Part shown: positions 11,343 to 19,964 of the stretch, piece after piece
How positions within the stretch are numbered: the first letter of the stretch is position 1
How the letters are laid out: each line of letters starts with the position of its first letter
Source: Azospirillum griseum
GTDB lineage: Bacteria > Pseudomonadota > Alphaproteobacteria > Azospirillales > Azospirillaceae
Direction: 5' to 3'
Assembly: GCF_003966125.1 (NCBI RefSeq)
Contig: NZ_RXMA01000012.1
Span: 1-64,000 of the forward strand
Length of the DNA stretch: 64,000 bases
Position numbers and translations under genes: made by a program
Notes under the pieces: generated by a model
What the model saw: only the letters and a program-made list of their open reading frames with translations
What the model was told of the DNA's origin: nothing
Database searches by the model: none

Positions 11343-11418
11343 TCCCGGTTAGCTCAGTTGGTAGAGCAGCGGACTGTTAATCCGCTTGTCGCTGGTTCGA
11401 GTCCAGCACCGGGAGCCA
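11343..11418 (+). tRNA. tRNA-Asn (GTT)
   Basis: A 76-nt cloverleaf with acceptor strands TCCCGGT and ACCGGGA, D-arm AGCTCAGTTGGTAGAGC, anticodon GTT in ACTGTTAAT, T-loop GTTCGAGTC and an encoded CCA end. Confidence 0.97.
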
Positions 11419-11424
11419 GACAGA

Positions 11425-11458
11425 AGGGCCGAACGCTTCGCGCGTTCGGCCCTTTTTC
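11425..11458 (+). terminator. intrinsic terminator after tRNA-Asn
   Basis: AGGGCCGAACGC and GCGTTCGGCCCT form a 12-bp stem closed by a short TTCGC loop, followed by TTTTTCTTT. Confidence 0.93.
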
Positions 11459-11730
11459 TTTATCCACATCGGTTTTTGTTGGGAAGGCCGCGCGTTGTCT
11501 TTGCCGCAACAGATGTGTTCGAAATGTCGCATCCATCAACAGAGCGCAACGGTTGGCCAAAAGACTCTGCCGCTTTCCCAGGCAAAGGGCTAGGCTGAAG
11601 GCATCCGAACCGCCGCGTCATCCGGGTGGTCGCCTCGGATGGCCGTTCCGGCGGGTTTGCCGGTTCCCCCATCCCCCGCCCCTGCACCCAAGGCGTTGGC
11701 TGAAGGCTTCTCCGAACCTGGAGGACCATC

Positions 11731-11958
11731 ATGCTGTTGCCGCTTCACCTGCACCAACAGGCCGACACCGGCTTGGCCCACGACCACGACGAGCCGCTGC
11801 ACGGCCGCGACTGCGTCGCCCCCTTGATTCTGTCCATCGTCGCCGCGCTGCTGGCGTTGGCGGTGCTGGGGGCCGACTGGCGCGGCACCTGGCTGGACCG
11901 GGACGCGTCGCTGCCGCCCAGCACGCGGAGCCTGGTCATCACGCCGATGCCGCGCTGA
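11731..11958 (+). CDS. small single-pass membrane protein, 75 aa, unknown
   Basis: I do not recognise the family. The protein has a His/Asp-rich N terminus (LHLHQQADTGLAHDHDEPLH) that could bind a metal, one membrane helix (about residues 29-49) and a short polar tail. GGAGG sits at ideal distance from the ATG, which supports translation. The 270 bases between the tRNA-Asn terminator and this gene hold no other recognisable feature. It is convergent with the small Cys-containing protein at 11983. Confidence 0.6.
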   Translation: MLLPLHLHQQADTGLAHDHDEPLHGRDCVAPLILSIVAALLALAVLGADWRGTWLDRDASLPPSTRSLVITPMPR

Positions 11959-11982
11959 GTGGCCCGTTCGGCCCCGCGCCGA

Positions 11983-12216
11983 TCAACTGACGAGATCGTC
12001 GTAAATCGTGGCCTCCGGGTCGCCATCGGCGGTTTGCGACAGCACGCGTTTCCATTCGCCGCACCAGGCGCTGGACAGGGTGACGGGAAAGTCGCCCTCC
12101 GGGCTGCGCGGTGTGACCACCGGCGGGTAGCGGTGGCAGGTCCCCTTCGGCCCACGCTGGCGCAGGCCCTGCCCCTCCCAGTACCGGCAGGAGTAACAGC
12201 TGTCGAGACGCTTCAT
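11983..12216 (-). CDS. small Cys-containing protein, 77 aa
   Basis: The N terminus has a CYSC pair (Cys7, Cys10) followed by RYWEGQG, then a GTCHRYPP segment with Cys27 and an SAWCGEW segment with Cys52. This spacing suggests a small zinc-binding or redox fold; similar short C-x2-C...WCGE proteins occur as uncharacterised proteins in alphaproteobacteria and phages. No function can be assigned. The start ATG is followed by a Lys-Arg opening and preceded by a GGGG-rich stretch. It lies between the small membrane protein (convergent) and the pseudoprotease (divergent). Confidence 0.65.
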   Translation of the reverse strand: MKRLDSCYSCRYWEGQGLRQRGPKGTCHRYPPVVTPRSPEGDFPVTLSSAWCGEWKRVLSQTADGDPEATIYDDLVS

Positions 12217-12440
12217 CGCGGATCAGCCCCCTGTGAGCGGGTGTGCGGCGGTCATCCTGGCCGACCCCCCAACGTTGGCGACTGGCGTAATACGCCCGAC
12301 CGCCCGCGTCCAGCCCCCAATGCCCGGCGGCATGGTTCAAGAATGACAGGACCGACGCCTTGATGCCACCGCCCGGCGCGCAATGTCATAGAGAGCGCCC
12401 GTGCATCGTTGCCGGGCGCGGCGGACGGGAGGGCGGGATC

Positions 12441-13496
12441 ATGCGGATCACGGTCGCAACCCCATTCCGGCGGCGCTGGCCCGCAAGGGCGGTTGCCGCG
12501 CGTCTGCTGATGGCTCTGGTTGTGGCGCTGGTGAGCGGCTGGAGCCTGCCGACGGCGCGGGCCGACTCCGCAAAGCCGGACGGGCTGGACAGCGAACGGC
12601 TGGTGCAGGCCGTGGTCGGCGTGTCCGCCGTCATCCCGCCGGATTCGCAAAGCGCGCGCAATCTGGGGACCAGCCGCGAAGGGACCGGCATCGTCATCGA
12701 CGGGGCGGGTCTGATCCTGACCATCGGCTACACGGTGATGGAGGCGTCCAGCATCGAGGTGACGACCGCCAGCGGCAAACGCTTCCCGGCCTCGCTGGTC
12801 GCCTATGATCCGGTCAGCGGCTTTGGCCTGCTGCGCGGGGAGATGGGGTTTGACGCGCCGTGGCTGCGGCTGGGTGGCAGCGCGGGGTTGTCGGAAGGCG
12901 ACACGCTGCTGGTGCTGACCGGTGGGCGCAGCCGGGGAGCGGCGGCGGTGCAACTGGTCAGCAAGCGCGAGTTCGCCGGTTACTGGGAGTATCTGCTGGA
13001 CGAGGCGCTGTTCACCTTCCCGCCGATCCGCGCCTTCAACGGGGCGGCCCTGGTCAACCAGGACGGCGCGCTGGTCGGGGTCGGGTCGCTGCTGGTGGCC
13101 CAAGCGTTGGAAGGGCGCGGGTTGCCCGGCAACATGTTCGTGCCGGTGTCGGCGCTGCAACCGATCCTGGCCGATCTGCTGGCCTATGGCCAACGGCAGG
13201 ACCCGCCCCGCCCCTGGCTGGGCGTGACCCTGCGCGAGGAGAACGGGCGGTTGCTGGTGGAAAAGGTGTCGCCGCGCGGGCCGGCGGAAGGTGCCGGGCT
13301 GCGCCCCGGCGACTGGATCGTCGGCGTGGCGGGCAAGCGGTTCGACGGGCTGGCCGATTTTTACCGCAAGCTGTGGAGCGTCGGCCCCGCTGGCGTGGTG
13401 GTTCCGCTGGAGATCATGCGCGGCGCGCGTCTGGAGCCGCTGGCGGTCCCCTCGGCCGACCGCGTCCGCTTCCTGCGCCTGAACCCGACGCTGTGA
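12441..13496 (+). CDS. HtrA-like protein with trypsin fold and PDZ domain, catalytic triad lost
   Basis: The 351-residue protein has a signal peptide (about 1-41, ending in TARA), a trypsin-like S1C fold (about 55-245) and one PDZ domain (about 258-345, with RPWLGVTL and GAGLRPGDWIVGV). Lined up with DegP-type proteases, the His motif TNNHV becomes TIGYTV (Tyr97), the Asp motif TDIAL becomes SGFGL (Gly127), and the Ser motif GNSGG becomes FNGAA (Gly201). All three catalytic positions are therefore changed, so peptidase activity is unlikely; a binding or scaffolding role in the periplasm is the best inference. The start at 12441 has GGAGGG upstream. A complete DegP is encoded at 43428-44990. 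Confidence 0.87.
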   Translation: MRITVATPFRRRWPARAVAARLLMALVVALVSGWSLPTARADSAKPDGLDSERLVQAVVGVSAVIPPDSQSARNLGTSREGTGIVIDGAGLILTIGYTVMEASSIEVTTASGKRFPASLVAYDPVSGFGLLRGEMGFDAPWLRLGGSAGLSEGDTLLVLTGGRSRGAAAVQLVSKREFAGYWEYLLDEALFTFPPIRAFNGAALVNQDGALVGVGSLLVAQALEGRGLPGNMFVPVSALQPILADLLAYGQRQDPPRPWLGVTLREENGRLLVEKVSPRGPAEGAGLRPGDWIVGVAGKRFDGLADFYRKLWSVGPAGVVVPLEIMRGARLEPLAVPSADRVRFLRLNPTL

Positions 13497-13597
13497 CCTC
13501 CGCGCCGGTTGGACAGAGGGGGGACAGGGTGGCGGTTGGTCCGGCGCTGCGCTAGACAGGGGGGCTTCCCCTCCCACGCAGACGCGGCCCCGCCCCG

Positions 13598-14227
13598 ATG
13601 ACGAACCACCCCGACATTGAGATCCTGAACAAGAAAACCGTCTACAAGGGCTTTCTTCAGGTCGATTCCTACGATCTGCGCCACAAGAAGTTTGACGGCA
13701 CCTGGACCGGGGTGCTGCCGCCCCGCGAGGTGTGCGACCGTGGCCCGGCGGTGGGCGTGCTGCTCTATGATCCCGACCGCGACGCGCTGGTGATGATCGA
13801 GCAGTTCCGCGTCGGCTCGGCCATGGTGGGCGGCCCGGCCTGGATGACGGAGATCGTCGCGGGCATGATCAACCCCGGCGAAACACCCGAGGACGTCGCC
13901 CGGCGGGAAACGTTGGAAGAGGCGGGCTGCACGCTCGAAACCCTGGAGTTCATCGGCGACTATTTCGTCAGCCCCGGTGCCTTCACCGAACAGGTCTTCG
14001 TCTATTGCGGCCGGGTGGACAGCCGCAACGTCCCCACCAGCGGCGGGCTGGAGGAGGAGCATGAGGACATCCGCATCATGGTGGTCCCGACCGACGAGGC
14101 CATCGCCCTGATGGACCAGAACCGCTTGCGCAATTCGCTGGCCATCATCGCCATCGGCTGGCTGGCCCGCCACCGCGACGCCCTGCGGCGGCGCTGGTTG
14201 AATGAGGATGTGGATACAACGAAATAA
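13598..14227 (+). CDS. NUDIX hydrolase, ADP-ribose pyrophosphatase type
   Basis: The 209-residue protein has a complete Nudix box (GMINPGETPEDVARRETLEE plus AG), giving the G-x5-E-x7-RE-x2-EE-x-G signature for metal-dependent diphosphate cleavage. The N-terminal part (YKGFLQVDSYDLRHKKFDGT) and the QFR motif after MIE are typical of the NudF/TrgB ADP-ribose pyrophosphatase group. It probably recycles ADP-ribose to AMP and ribose 5-phosphate in the cytosol. Substrate choice cannot be proven from sequence. It precedes cysK on the same strand with a 98-bp gap, so co-transcription is possible. Confidence 0.88.
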   Translation: MTNHPDIEILNKKTVYKGFLQVDSYDLRHKKFDGTWTGVLPPREVCDRGPAVGVLLYDPDRDALVMIEQFRVGSAMVGGPAWMTEIVAGMINPGETPEDVARRETLEEAGCTLETLEFIGDYFVSPGAFTEQVFVYCGRVDSRNVPTSGGLEEEHEDIRIMVVPTDEAIALMDQNRLRNSLAIIAIGWLARHRDALRRRWLNEDVDTTK

Positions 14228-14325
14228 TTTCGTTCAATACAGGGTTTCACAGCGCAGTCTTGAATCCAGAAGCCTGAACCCCGATAGTCAATCAACCAAC
14301 TTTCATTCGGTCAGGAGAGCACGCC

Positions 14326-15327
14326 GTGGACATTCGCAACGGCTTCATCGGCGCCATCGGCAACACCCCGCTGATCCGCCTGGACGGCCCGTCGAAGGCC
14401 ACCGGCTGCGAGATTCTCGGCAAGGCGGAGTTCCTCAACCCCGGCGGGTCGGTGAAGGACCGCGCCGCGCTGGCCATCGTGCAGGACGCGGTGGCGCGCG
14501 GGGCGCTGCGCCCCGGCGGAACCATCGTGGAAGGCACGGCGGGCAACACCGGCATCGGGCTGGCGCTGGTCGGCAACGCGCTGGGCTATCGCACCGTCAT
14601 CGTCATGCCGGAGACCCAGAGCCAGGAGAAGAAGGACATGCTGCGACTGGTCGGCGCGGATCTCCGTCTGGTTCCGGCGGTCCCCTATTCCAACCCGGAC
14701 AATTACGTCCGCTACTCCGGCCGTCTGGCGGAGGAGTTGGCGCAGACGGAGCCGAACGGCGTCGTCTGGGCCAACCAGTTCGACAACACCGCCAACCGCG
14801 AGGGCCACCGCCTGACCACCGGCCCGGAAATCTGGGAGCAGACCGGCGGCCGGATCGACGCCTTCACCTGCGCCGTCGGCAGCGGCGGCACGCTGGCGGG
14901 CATCGGGCTGGCGCTGAAGGCGCGCAACCCGGCGGTGCGCATCACGCTGGCCGACCCGATGGGCGCGTCGCTCTATCATTACTACACCCATGGGGAACTG
15001 AAGGCCGAAGGCAGCTCGATCACCGAAGGCATCGGCCAGGGGCGGATCACCGCCAATCTGGAGGGCGCGCCGATCGACGACGCCATCCAGATCACCGACG
15101 ACGAGGCCCTGCCGATCGTCTTCGACCTGATCAAGACGCAGGGGCTGGTGCTGGGCGGCTCCTCGGGCATCAACATCGCCGCCGCCATGCGGGTGGCGCG
15201 CGACCTCGGCCCCGGCCACACCATCGTGACGATTTTGTGCGACGGTGGGCAGCGTTACCAATCGAAGCTCTTCAATCCCGCCTTCCTCCGTGAGAAGAAT
15301 CTCCCCGTGCCGGATTGGCTCGACTGA
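14326..15327 (+). CDS. cysK: cysteine synthase A (O-acetylserine sulfhydrylase)
   Basis: The enzyme joins O-acetylserine and sulfide to make cysteine, using pyridoxal phosphate. The PLP lysine is Lys44 in NPGGSVKDR; GTAGNTG is the substrate-binding loop, and VGSGGTLAG and GGSSGIN bind the cofactor phosphate. The 333-residue length is slightly longer than the usual 310-325. The start is GTG at 14326, with AGGAGAG at good spacing. It is followed after 18 bp by the AlaX-like gene and then the sulfurtransferase gene, a small sulfur/aminoacyl-tRNA quality group on one strand. Confidence 0.93.
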   Translation: MDIRNGFIGAIGNTPLIRLDGPSKATGCEILGKAEFLNPGGSVKDRAALAIVQDAVARGALRPGGTIVEGTAGNTGIGLALVGNALGYRTVIVMPETQSQEKKDMLRLVGADLRLVPAVPYSNPDNYVRYSGRLAEELAQTEPNGVVWANQFDNTANREGHRLTTGPEIWEQTGGRIDAFTCAVGSGGTLAGIGLALKARNPAVRITLADPMGASLYHYYTHGELKAEGSSITEGIGQGRITANLEGAPIDDAIQITDDEALPIVFDLIKTQGLVLGGSSGINIAAAMRVARDLGPGHTIVTILCDGGQRYQSKLFNPAFLREKNLPVPDWLD

Positions 15328-15345
15328 TTCTGTTCGCGAGGGTTC

Positions 15346-16053
15346 ATGGACGCGTTGTTTCGCGAGGACGCTTACGCCCAACGCTGCGCCGCCACCGTGG
15401 TTTCGGTGGACGAGCGCGGCGTCCGCCTCGACCGCACGGTGTTTTACCCGACCGGCGGCGGGCAGCCCGGCGACACCGGGGTGCTGCGGGGGGATGGGGC
15501 GGAGTGGCCCGTCGTGGACACGGTCAAGGGCGACAACGGCCCCGACGACGTGATCCACATTCTGCCCCCCGACACCCCGCCGCCCGCCGTGGGCGCGGTG
15601 GTGGAGGCGGTCATCGATTGGGACCGGCGGCACCGCCACATGCGGATGCACACCGCCCTGCATCTGCTCTGCGCCGTGGTTCCGGGATCCGTCACCGGCG
15701 GGCAGATCGGCGCGGACAAGAGCCGCCTGGACTTCAACGTTCCCGCCGAAAGCCTGGACAAGGACGCCATCGCCGCCGCCGTCAACGCGCGCATCGCCGC
15801 CGACAGCCCGGTGAGCACGCGATGGATCACCGACGAGGAGATGGCCGCCGCGCCGGAACTGGTGCGCACCATGTCGGTGAAGCCGCCGACCGGATCGGGC
15901 CGGGTGCGGCTGCTGAACGTCGAGGGCGTCGATCTCCAGCCCTGCGGCGGCACCCACGTCGCCCGCACCGGCGAAATCGGTGGGATCGAGGTGGTGAAGA
16001 TCGAAAACAAGGGCAAGCAGAACCGGCGCGTCGTGATCGCGCTGACCGGCTGA
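15346..16053 (+). CDS. alanyl-tRNA editing protein (AlaX-like)
   Basis: This is a free-standing editing domain related to the C-terminal half of AlaRS. It carries both zinc/catalytic motifs: HTALH (HxxxH) near residue 103 and CGGTH near residue 204. AlaX proteins hydrolyse Ser-tRNA(Ala) (and sometimes Gly-tRNA(Ala)) made by mistake. The 235-residue size matches the longer AlaX class with an N-terminal beta-barrel region. Its place directly after cysK is notable because serine and O-acetylserine metabolism affects the pool of the miscoded amino acid. GAGG lies about 7 bp before the ATG. Confidence 0.88.
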   Translation: MDALFREDAYAQRCAATVVSVDERGVRLDRTVFYPTGGGQPGDTGVLRGDGAEWPVVDTVKGDNGPDDVIHILPPDTPPPAVGAVVEAVIDWDRRHRHMRMHTALHLLCAVVPGSVTGGQIGADKSRLDFNVPAESLDKDAIAAAVNARIAADSPVSTRWITDEEMAAAPELVRTMSVKPPTGSGRVRLLNVEGVDLQPCGGTHVARTGEIGGIEVVKIENKGKQNRRVVIALTG

Positions 16054-16100
16054 TCCGCGCCCACGCACCCGGCCCCAACACCCCAAAAGGAAACGCCCCC

Positions 16101-16985
16101 ATGACCGAAACGGTCGAAGCCCTGACCGGCCCCGTTGTCTCCACCGATTGGCTGGCCCGCAATCTGGGCCGCCCCGGCCTGCGCGTGCTGGATTGCTCCT
16201 GGTATTTCCCTTCGCAGAACCGCGACACCCACGCCGAATTCACCGCCAGCCGGATCCCCGGCGCGCAATTCTGCGACGTGGACGACGTGTCGGCCCCCGA
16301 CACCCACCCCCTGCCCCACATGGTTCCCGACGCCGACCGCTTCGCCGCCAAGATCGGCGCGCTGGGCATCGGCGACGGCGACACCATCGTGACCTATGAC
16401 ACGGCGGGGATCGCCACCGCCGCCGCGCGGGTGTGGTGGATGGTGCGCCTGTTCGGCAGCGACCGCGTGGCGGTGCTGGACGGTGGCCTGCCGAAATGGC
16501 TGGCCGAGGGGCGTCCGACCGAGTCCGGACCGGTCCCCGCGCCGGAGGCCCGCCGCTTCACCGCCGCCCTGCGCCCGGACCTGCTGCGCCGGGTGGGGGA
16601 CATCCAGGCCAACATCGACAGCGCCGCCGAACAGGTGGCCGACGCCCGCGCCCAGCCCCGCTTCGAAGGGGCCGCCGCCGAACCCTGGCCGGGCCGCCGC
16701 AGCGGGCGGATTCCCGGCAGCTTCAACCTGCCCCACACCGACCTGATCGACGCCGACGCCAAGACCCTGCTGCCGCCCGAGGTGATCGTGGAGCGGGCCA
16801 AGGCCGCCGGGTTGGACCTCGACCGGCCCATCGTCGCCTCCTGCGGCAGCGGAATCACCGCCTGCGTCATCGCCTTGGCGCTGGCGACGGCGGGCAAGAC
16901 CGACGTGGCGATCTATGATGGGTCCTGGGCCGAATGGGGCCTGCGTGCCGATCTGCCGCTGGCGACCGGCCCCCGCAACGGATAA
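16101..16985 (+). CDS. sseA: sulfurtransferase, 3-mercaptopyruvate/thiosulfate type
   Basis: The 294-residue protein has two rhodanese domains. The first (about 10-140) is inactive; the second (about 165-285) carries the catalytic loop CGSGITA, whose Cys takes up sulfane sulfur. CGSG-[VI]-TA is the 3-mercaptopyruvate sulfurtransferase version of the loop rather than the CRKGVT of thiosulfate rhodaneses. It would release pyruvate from 3-mercaptopyruvate and pass sulfur on to acceptors such as cyanide or thiols. AAAGGAAA precedes the ATG. It sits 47 bp after the AlaX gene. Confidence 0.9.
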   Translation: MTETVEALTGPVVSTDWLARNLGRPGLRVLDCSWYFPSQNRDTHAEFTASRIPGAQFCDVDDVSAPDTHPLPHMVPDADRFAAKIGALGIGDGDTIVTYDTAGIATAAARVWWMVRLFGSDRVAVLDGGLPKWLAEGRPTESGPVPAPEARRFTAALRPDLLRRVGDIQANIDSAAEQVADARAQPRFEGAAAEPWPGRRSGRIPGSFNLPHTDLIDADAKTLLPPEVIVERAKAAGLDLDRPIVASCGSGITACVIALALATAGKTDVAIYDGSWAEWGLRADLPLATGPRNG

Positions 16986-17108
16986 CGGGCGCGGATGACC
17001 GGCAGCGGGCGCGCAGCGGCGGCGTTTGGTGCATGAGACCAACCATCCGGTTGTGGCCTTCTGCGGGCGGTTGGGGTATGCCAGATCGCCCGCAAGGATG
17101 ATGCAAAC

Positions 17109-17726
17109 ATGGCTGACCACACCTTCTCGCTGACGCGCCCCGCCCTGCCGATCAACGACACCCCCGGTCGTCTGTCGGTCATCGTCACCTATCTGGAGAT
17201 GACGGCCCCGCCCGCCCATCCGCCGTTGGAACGGCCCAAGGGCGATCTGGCCCTGGTGCGCGCCAACCCGCCAAGCTGGTCCTTTTACCGCTATCTCTAC
17301 GACACGGTCGGCGAACCCTGGCTGTGGCACGAACGCCGCCGCATGCCGCGCAAGGAGCTGGAACGCAGCCTGAACGACCCGCGCGTCGAAGTCTGGGTCC
17401 TGTACGTCAACGGGACCCCGGCGGGCTACGCCGAGATCGACCGGCGCGAGGCGGCGACCGATCTGGCCTATTTCGGCATGCTGCCCGACTTCATCGGCCT
17501 CAAGCTCGGCCCCTGGCTGCTCGACACGGCGATCCGGCTGGCCTGGGATGGCGGGGCGACAAAGCTGGTGGTCAACACCTGCAGTTTCGACCACCCGCGC
17601 GCCCTGCCGCTGTACCAACGCATGGGCTTCGTGCCGGTGCGCCATGTCGTGCGCGAGATCCACGACCCGCGCGTGAACGGCCCGCTGCCGCGCAGCGCCG
17701 GGCCGCATGTTCCGATCGTGGAGTGA
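17109..17726 (+). CDS. GNAT family N-acetyltransferase
   Basis: The 205-residue protein has a GNAT fold: a central strand region around AGYAEIDRREAATDLAYFG, the acetyl-CoA binding segment FIGLKLGPWLLDTAIRLAW, and the late LYQRMGFVPVR motif typical of these enzymes. The glycine-rich pyrophosphate loop is the GLKLGPWLL variant. The acceptor substrate cannot be read from sequence. It lies at the end of the cysK-alaX-sseA run but 123 bp away, so it may have its own promoter. The sequence downstream is the AT-rich repeat element. Confidence 0.87.
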   Translation: MADHTFSLTRPALPINDTPGRLSVIVTYLEMTAPPAHPPLERPKGDLALVRANPPSWSFYRYLYDTVGEPWLWHERRRMPRKELERSLNDPRVEVWVLYVNGTPAGYAEIDRREAATDLAYFGMLPDFIGLKLGPWLLDTAIRLAWDGGATKLVVNTCSFDHPRALPLYQRMGFVPVRHVVREIHDPRVNGPLPRSAGPHVPIVE

Positions 17727-17741
17727 TGGGGCTGGGTGGTT

Positions 17742-17957
17742 GGATCTTTTGACACCGATGAACACAGATGGACACAGATGAATTTTTGATGCGCGCCTTT
17801 TGGAGGAAACAACACCAAAACTATGAATAAGCGGAATATTCTTTTTCTTTTTTCTTCAGTCTGATTTTATATCATTCATCCTTCATAATCGTCCTTTCGC
17901 ATCTTTTATCTTTCTACATCTGTGTTCATCTGTGTTCATCTGTGTCAAAAATAATCC
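17742..17957. repeat. AT-rich element bounded by long imperfect inverted repeats built from CACAGATG units
   Basis: The left arm (17742-17780) and right arm (17917-17957) are near-perfect inverted copies of about 38 bp. Each arm is made of repeated GAACACAGATG units next to a TTTTGACAC end and a GGAT tip. The 136 bases between them are strongly AT-rich, unlike the rest of the region, and contain no ORF. The element fills the space between two converging genes and almost touches the stop codon of hisC. It could be a non-autonomous mobile element or a dispersed intergenic repeat; the transcript would fold into a long hairpin. Confidence 0.75.
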
Positions 17958-17960
17958 CCC

Positions 17961-19046
17961 CTACCCCAACACCTCCGCCAGCGCCACGATCAGGGCCTTG
18001 TTTTCCTCCTCCCGGCCCACGGTGATGCGCAGGCAGTCGGGCAGGCCATAGTCGGCCACCGGCTTCACCAGCAGGCCGCGATGGGCGAGATGGTCGATCA
18101 CCGCCTGGACACCCAACGATGGATCGGTCGGCACACGGGCGAGCACGAAATTGCAGACGCTGGGGTAGACGCGCAGGCCCACCCGCTCCAATTCCCGCGA
18201 CAACCAGGGCAGCCATTGGGCGTTGTGGGCGTAGGTCGCCTCTTCATGCTCCGCGTCGGCCAGCGCGGCGGCGGCGGCGGCCTGGGCCGGGCTGGACACG
18301 TTGAAGGCCCCACGGATCGCGTTCACCGCCTCAATCACCGCCGCCGGGCCATAGCCCCAGCCGACCCGCAGGCCCGCCAAGCCATGCATCTTGGAGAAGG
18401 TGCGGATCATCAGCACGTTGTCGGAGTTTTCGACGATTTCGGTGCCGTCGCTGTAGGTCGGGCGGCGGCAATAGTCGGCGTAGGCCGAATCGAGCACCAG
18501 CAGCGTGTGCGGCGGCAGACCGGCGCGCAGGCGCTGGACCTGATCGGCGGGGATGAAGGTGCCGGTCGGGTTGTTGGGGTTGGCAAGGAAGCAGATTTTC
18601 GTGCGGTCGGTGGCCCGGTCGATCATCGCCTGAACATCGACGACGAACTCACGCTCCGCCGCGATGGTCGCCGTTGCGCCTGCCGCGCGGATCGCCTTGA
18701 GAAAGCCGCGATAACCATGCTCGTGGCACAGCACCTCGTCCCCCGGCCCGGCAAAGGCCTGGGTGACAAGATGGATCAGCTCCTCCGACCCGTTGGCGCA
18801 GACGATGTGATCGACGTCGATGGAATGGCGGCGCGCGATGGCGTGGCGCAGCGCGTCCTGACTCCAATCGGGGTAACGATGAATCGCGGACGCCGCCTCG
18901 CGGTAGGCGGCCAAGGCCAGATGGCTGGGACCCAGCGGGTTTTGCGTCAGGGAGAGATCGATCCAGCGCCGACCGTCCTGCGGTGGGCGCTGCGACCGAT
19001 AGGGTTTGATCTGGCCGACACCAGGGCGCGGGCTGAGCAAATCCAT
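17961..19046 (-). CDS. hisC: histidinol-phosphate aminotransferase family protein
   Basis: This is a fold-type I PLP aminotransferase of 361 residues. It shows the HisC-type N terminus (PYRSQRP and LTQNPLGPSHLA), the ligand segment NPNNPTGT, the Asp/Tyr pair in VLDSAYADY, and the PLP lysine in TFSKMHGLAGLRVGW. HisC transfers the amino group from glutamate to imidazole-acetol phosphate in histidine synthesis. Some close paralogues act on aromatic amino acids, so the exact substrate is inferred. It stands alone here; the only other histidine gene in the window is hisI, 8 kb away. Confidence 0.88.
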   Translation of the reverse strand: MDLLSPRPGVGQIKPYRSQRPPQDGRRWIDLSLTQNPLGPSHLALAAYREAASAIHRYPDWSQDALRHAIARRHSIDVDHIVCANGSEELIHLVTQAFAGPGDEVLCHEHGYRGFLKAIRAAGATATIAAEREFVVDVQAMIDRATDRTKICFLANPNNPTGTFIPADQVQRLRAGLPPHTLLVLDSAYADYCRRPTYSDGTEIVENSDNVLMIRTFSKMHGLAGLRVGWGYGPAAVIEAVNAIRGAFNVSSPAQAAAAAALADAEHEEATYAHNAQWLPWLSRELERVGLRVYPSVCNFVLARVPTDPSLGVQAVIDHLAHRGLLVKPVADYGLPDCLRITVGREEENKALIVALAEVLG

Positions 19047-19172
19047 GGCATCATCTCCGTTGTGCGTTGCAGCGAACAGCGCGTCACGGACAATGATTGA
19101 ACCCTATTCCGGGGTACGACGCCATTGGATATTGCGTCGCACACCGGATAGGTTGCAAAAAATTGCAGCCGA

Positions 19173-19949
19173 TCAGTGATTCAGGATCTGGCTGAGGAAC
19201 AGGCGGGTGCGGTCCGACTTCGGGTTGGTGAAGAAGGAATCCGGGGTGTCCTGTTCCACGATCTCACCACGATCCATGAAGATCACGCGGTCGGCCACCG
19301 ACTTGGCGAAGCCCATTTCGTGGGTCACGCACAGCATGGTCATGCCGTCTTCGGCCAGGCCGATCATGACGTCCAGCACCTCCTTGACCATTTCCGGATC
19401 AAGGGCGGAGGTCGGCTCGTCGAACAGCATGACCTTGGGGCTCATGCACAGCGAACGGGCGATGGCCACGCGCTGCTGCTGACCGCCGGAAAGCTGGCCG
19501 GGGTATTTGTGGGCCTGTTCGGCGATGCGCACGCGCTTGAGATAGCGCATGGCCATTTCCTCGGCCTCGGCCTTCGGCTTCTTGCGCACCCAGATCGGGG
19601 CGAGCGTGCAGTTTTCCAGCACGGTCAGGTGCGGAAACAGGTTGAAGTGCTGGAACACCATGCCGACCTCGCGGCGCACCAGCTCAATGTTCTTCAGATT
19701 GTTGGTCAGCTCGATGCCGTCCACCACGATGGTGCCGCGCTGGTGTTCCTCCAGCCGGTTGAGGCAGCGGATCATCGTCGATTTGCCCGACCCGGACGGG
19801 CCGCAAATGACGATGCGCTCACCCTTCTGCACGCTGAGATTGACGTTCTTCAGAACGTGGAACTCGCCGTACCACTTGTTGACGTCCGTGCAGCGGATGA
19901 TTTCTTCGCCGCTCGGGATGTGACGGGCCTGTTGGGCGGCCTGGGACAT
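19173..19949 (-). CDS. aapP: amino-acid ABC transporter ATP-binding protein AapP
   Basis: The 258-residue ATPase has a Walker A motif GPSGSGKS, a Q-loop in FQHFNLFPH, the signature [13 protein letters not shown], Walker [15 protein letters not shown] and the H-loop CVTHEMGFA. It belongs to the polar amino-acid transporter ATPase family (GlnQ/AapP). It is the last gene of the aapJ-Q-M-P operon, with 15 bp between it and aapM, and powers uptake of a broad set of L-amino acids through AapQ and AapM. Confidence 0.94.
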   Translation of the reverse strand: MSQAAQQARHIPSGEEIIRCTDVNKWYGEFHVLKNVNLSVQKGERIVICGPSGSGKSTMIRCLNRLEEHQRGTIVVDGIELTNNLKNIELVRREVGMVFQHFNLFPHLTVLENCTLAPIWVRKKPKAEAEEMAMRYLKRVRIAEQAHKYPGQLSGGQQQRVAIARSLCMSPKVMLFDEPTSALDPEMVKEVLDVMIGLAEDGMTMLCVTHEMGFAKSVADRVIFMDRGEIVEQDTPDSFFTNPKSDRTRLFLSQILNH

Positions 19950-19964
19950 GATGAGAGTGCTCCC

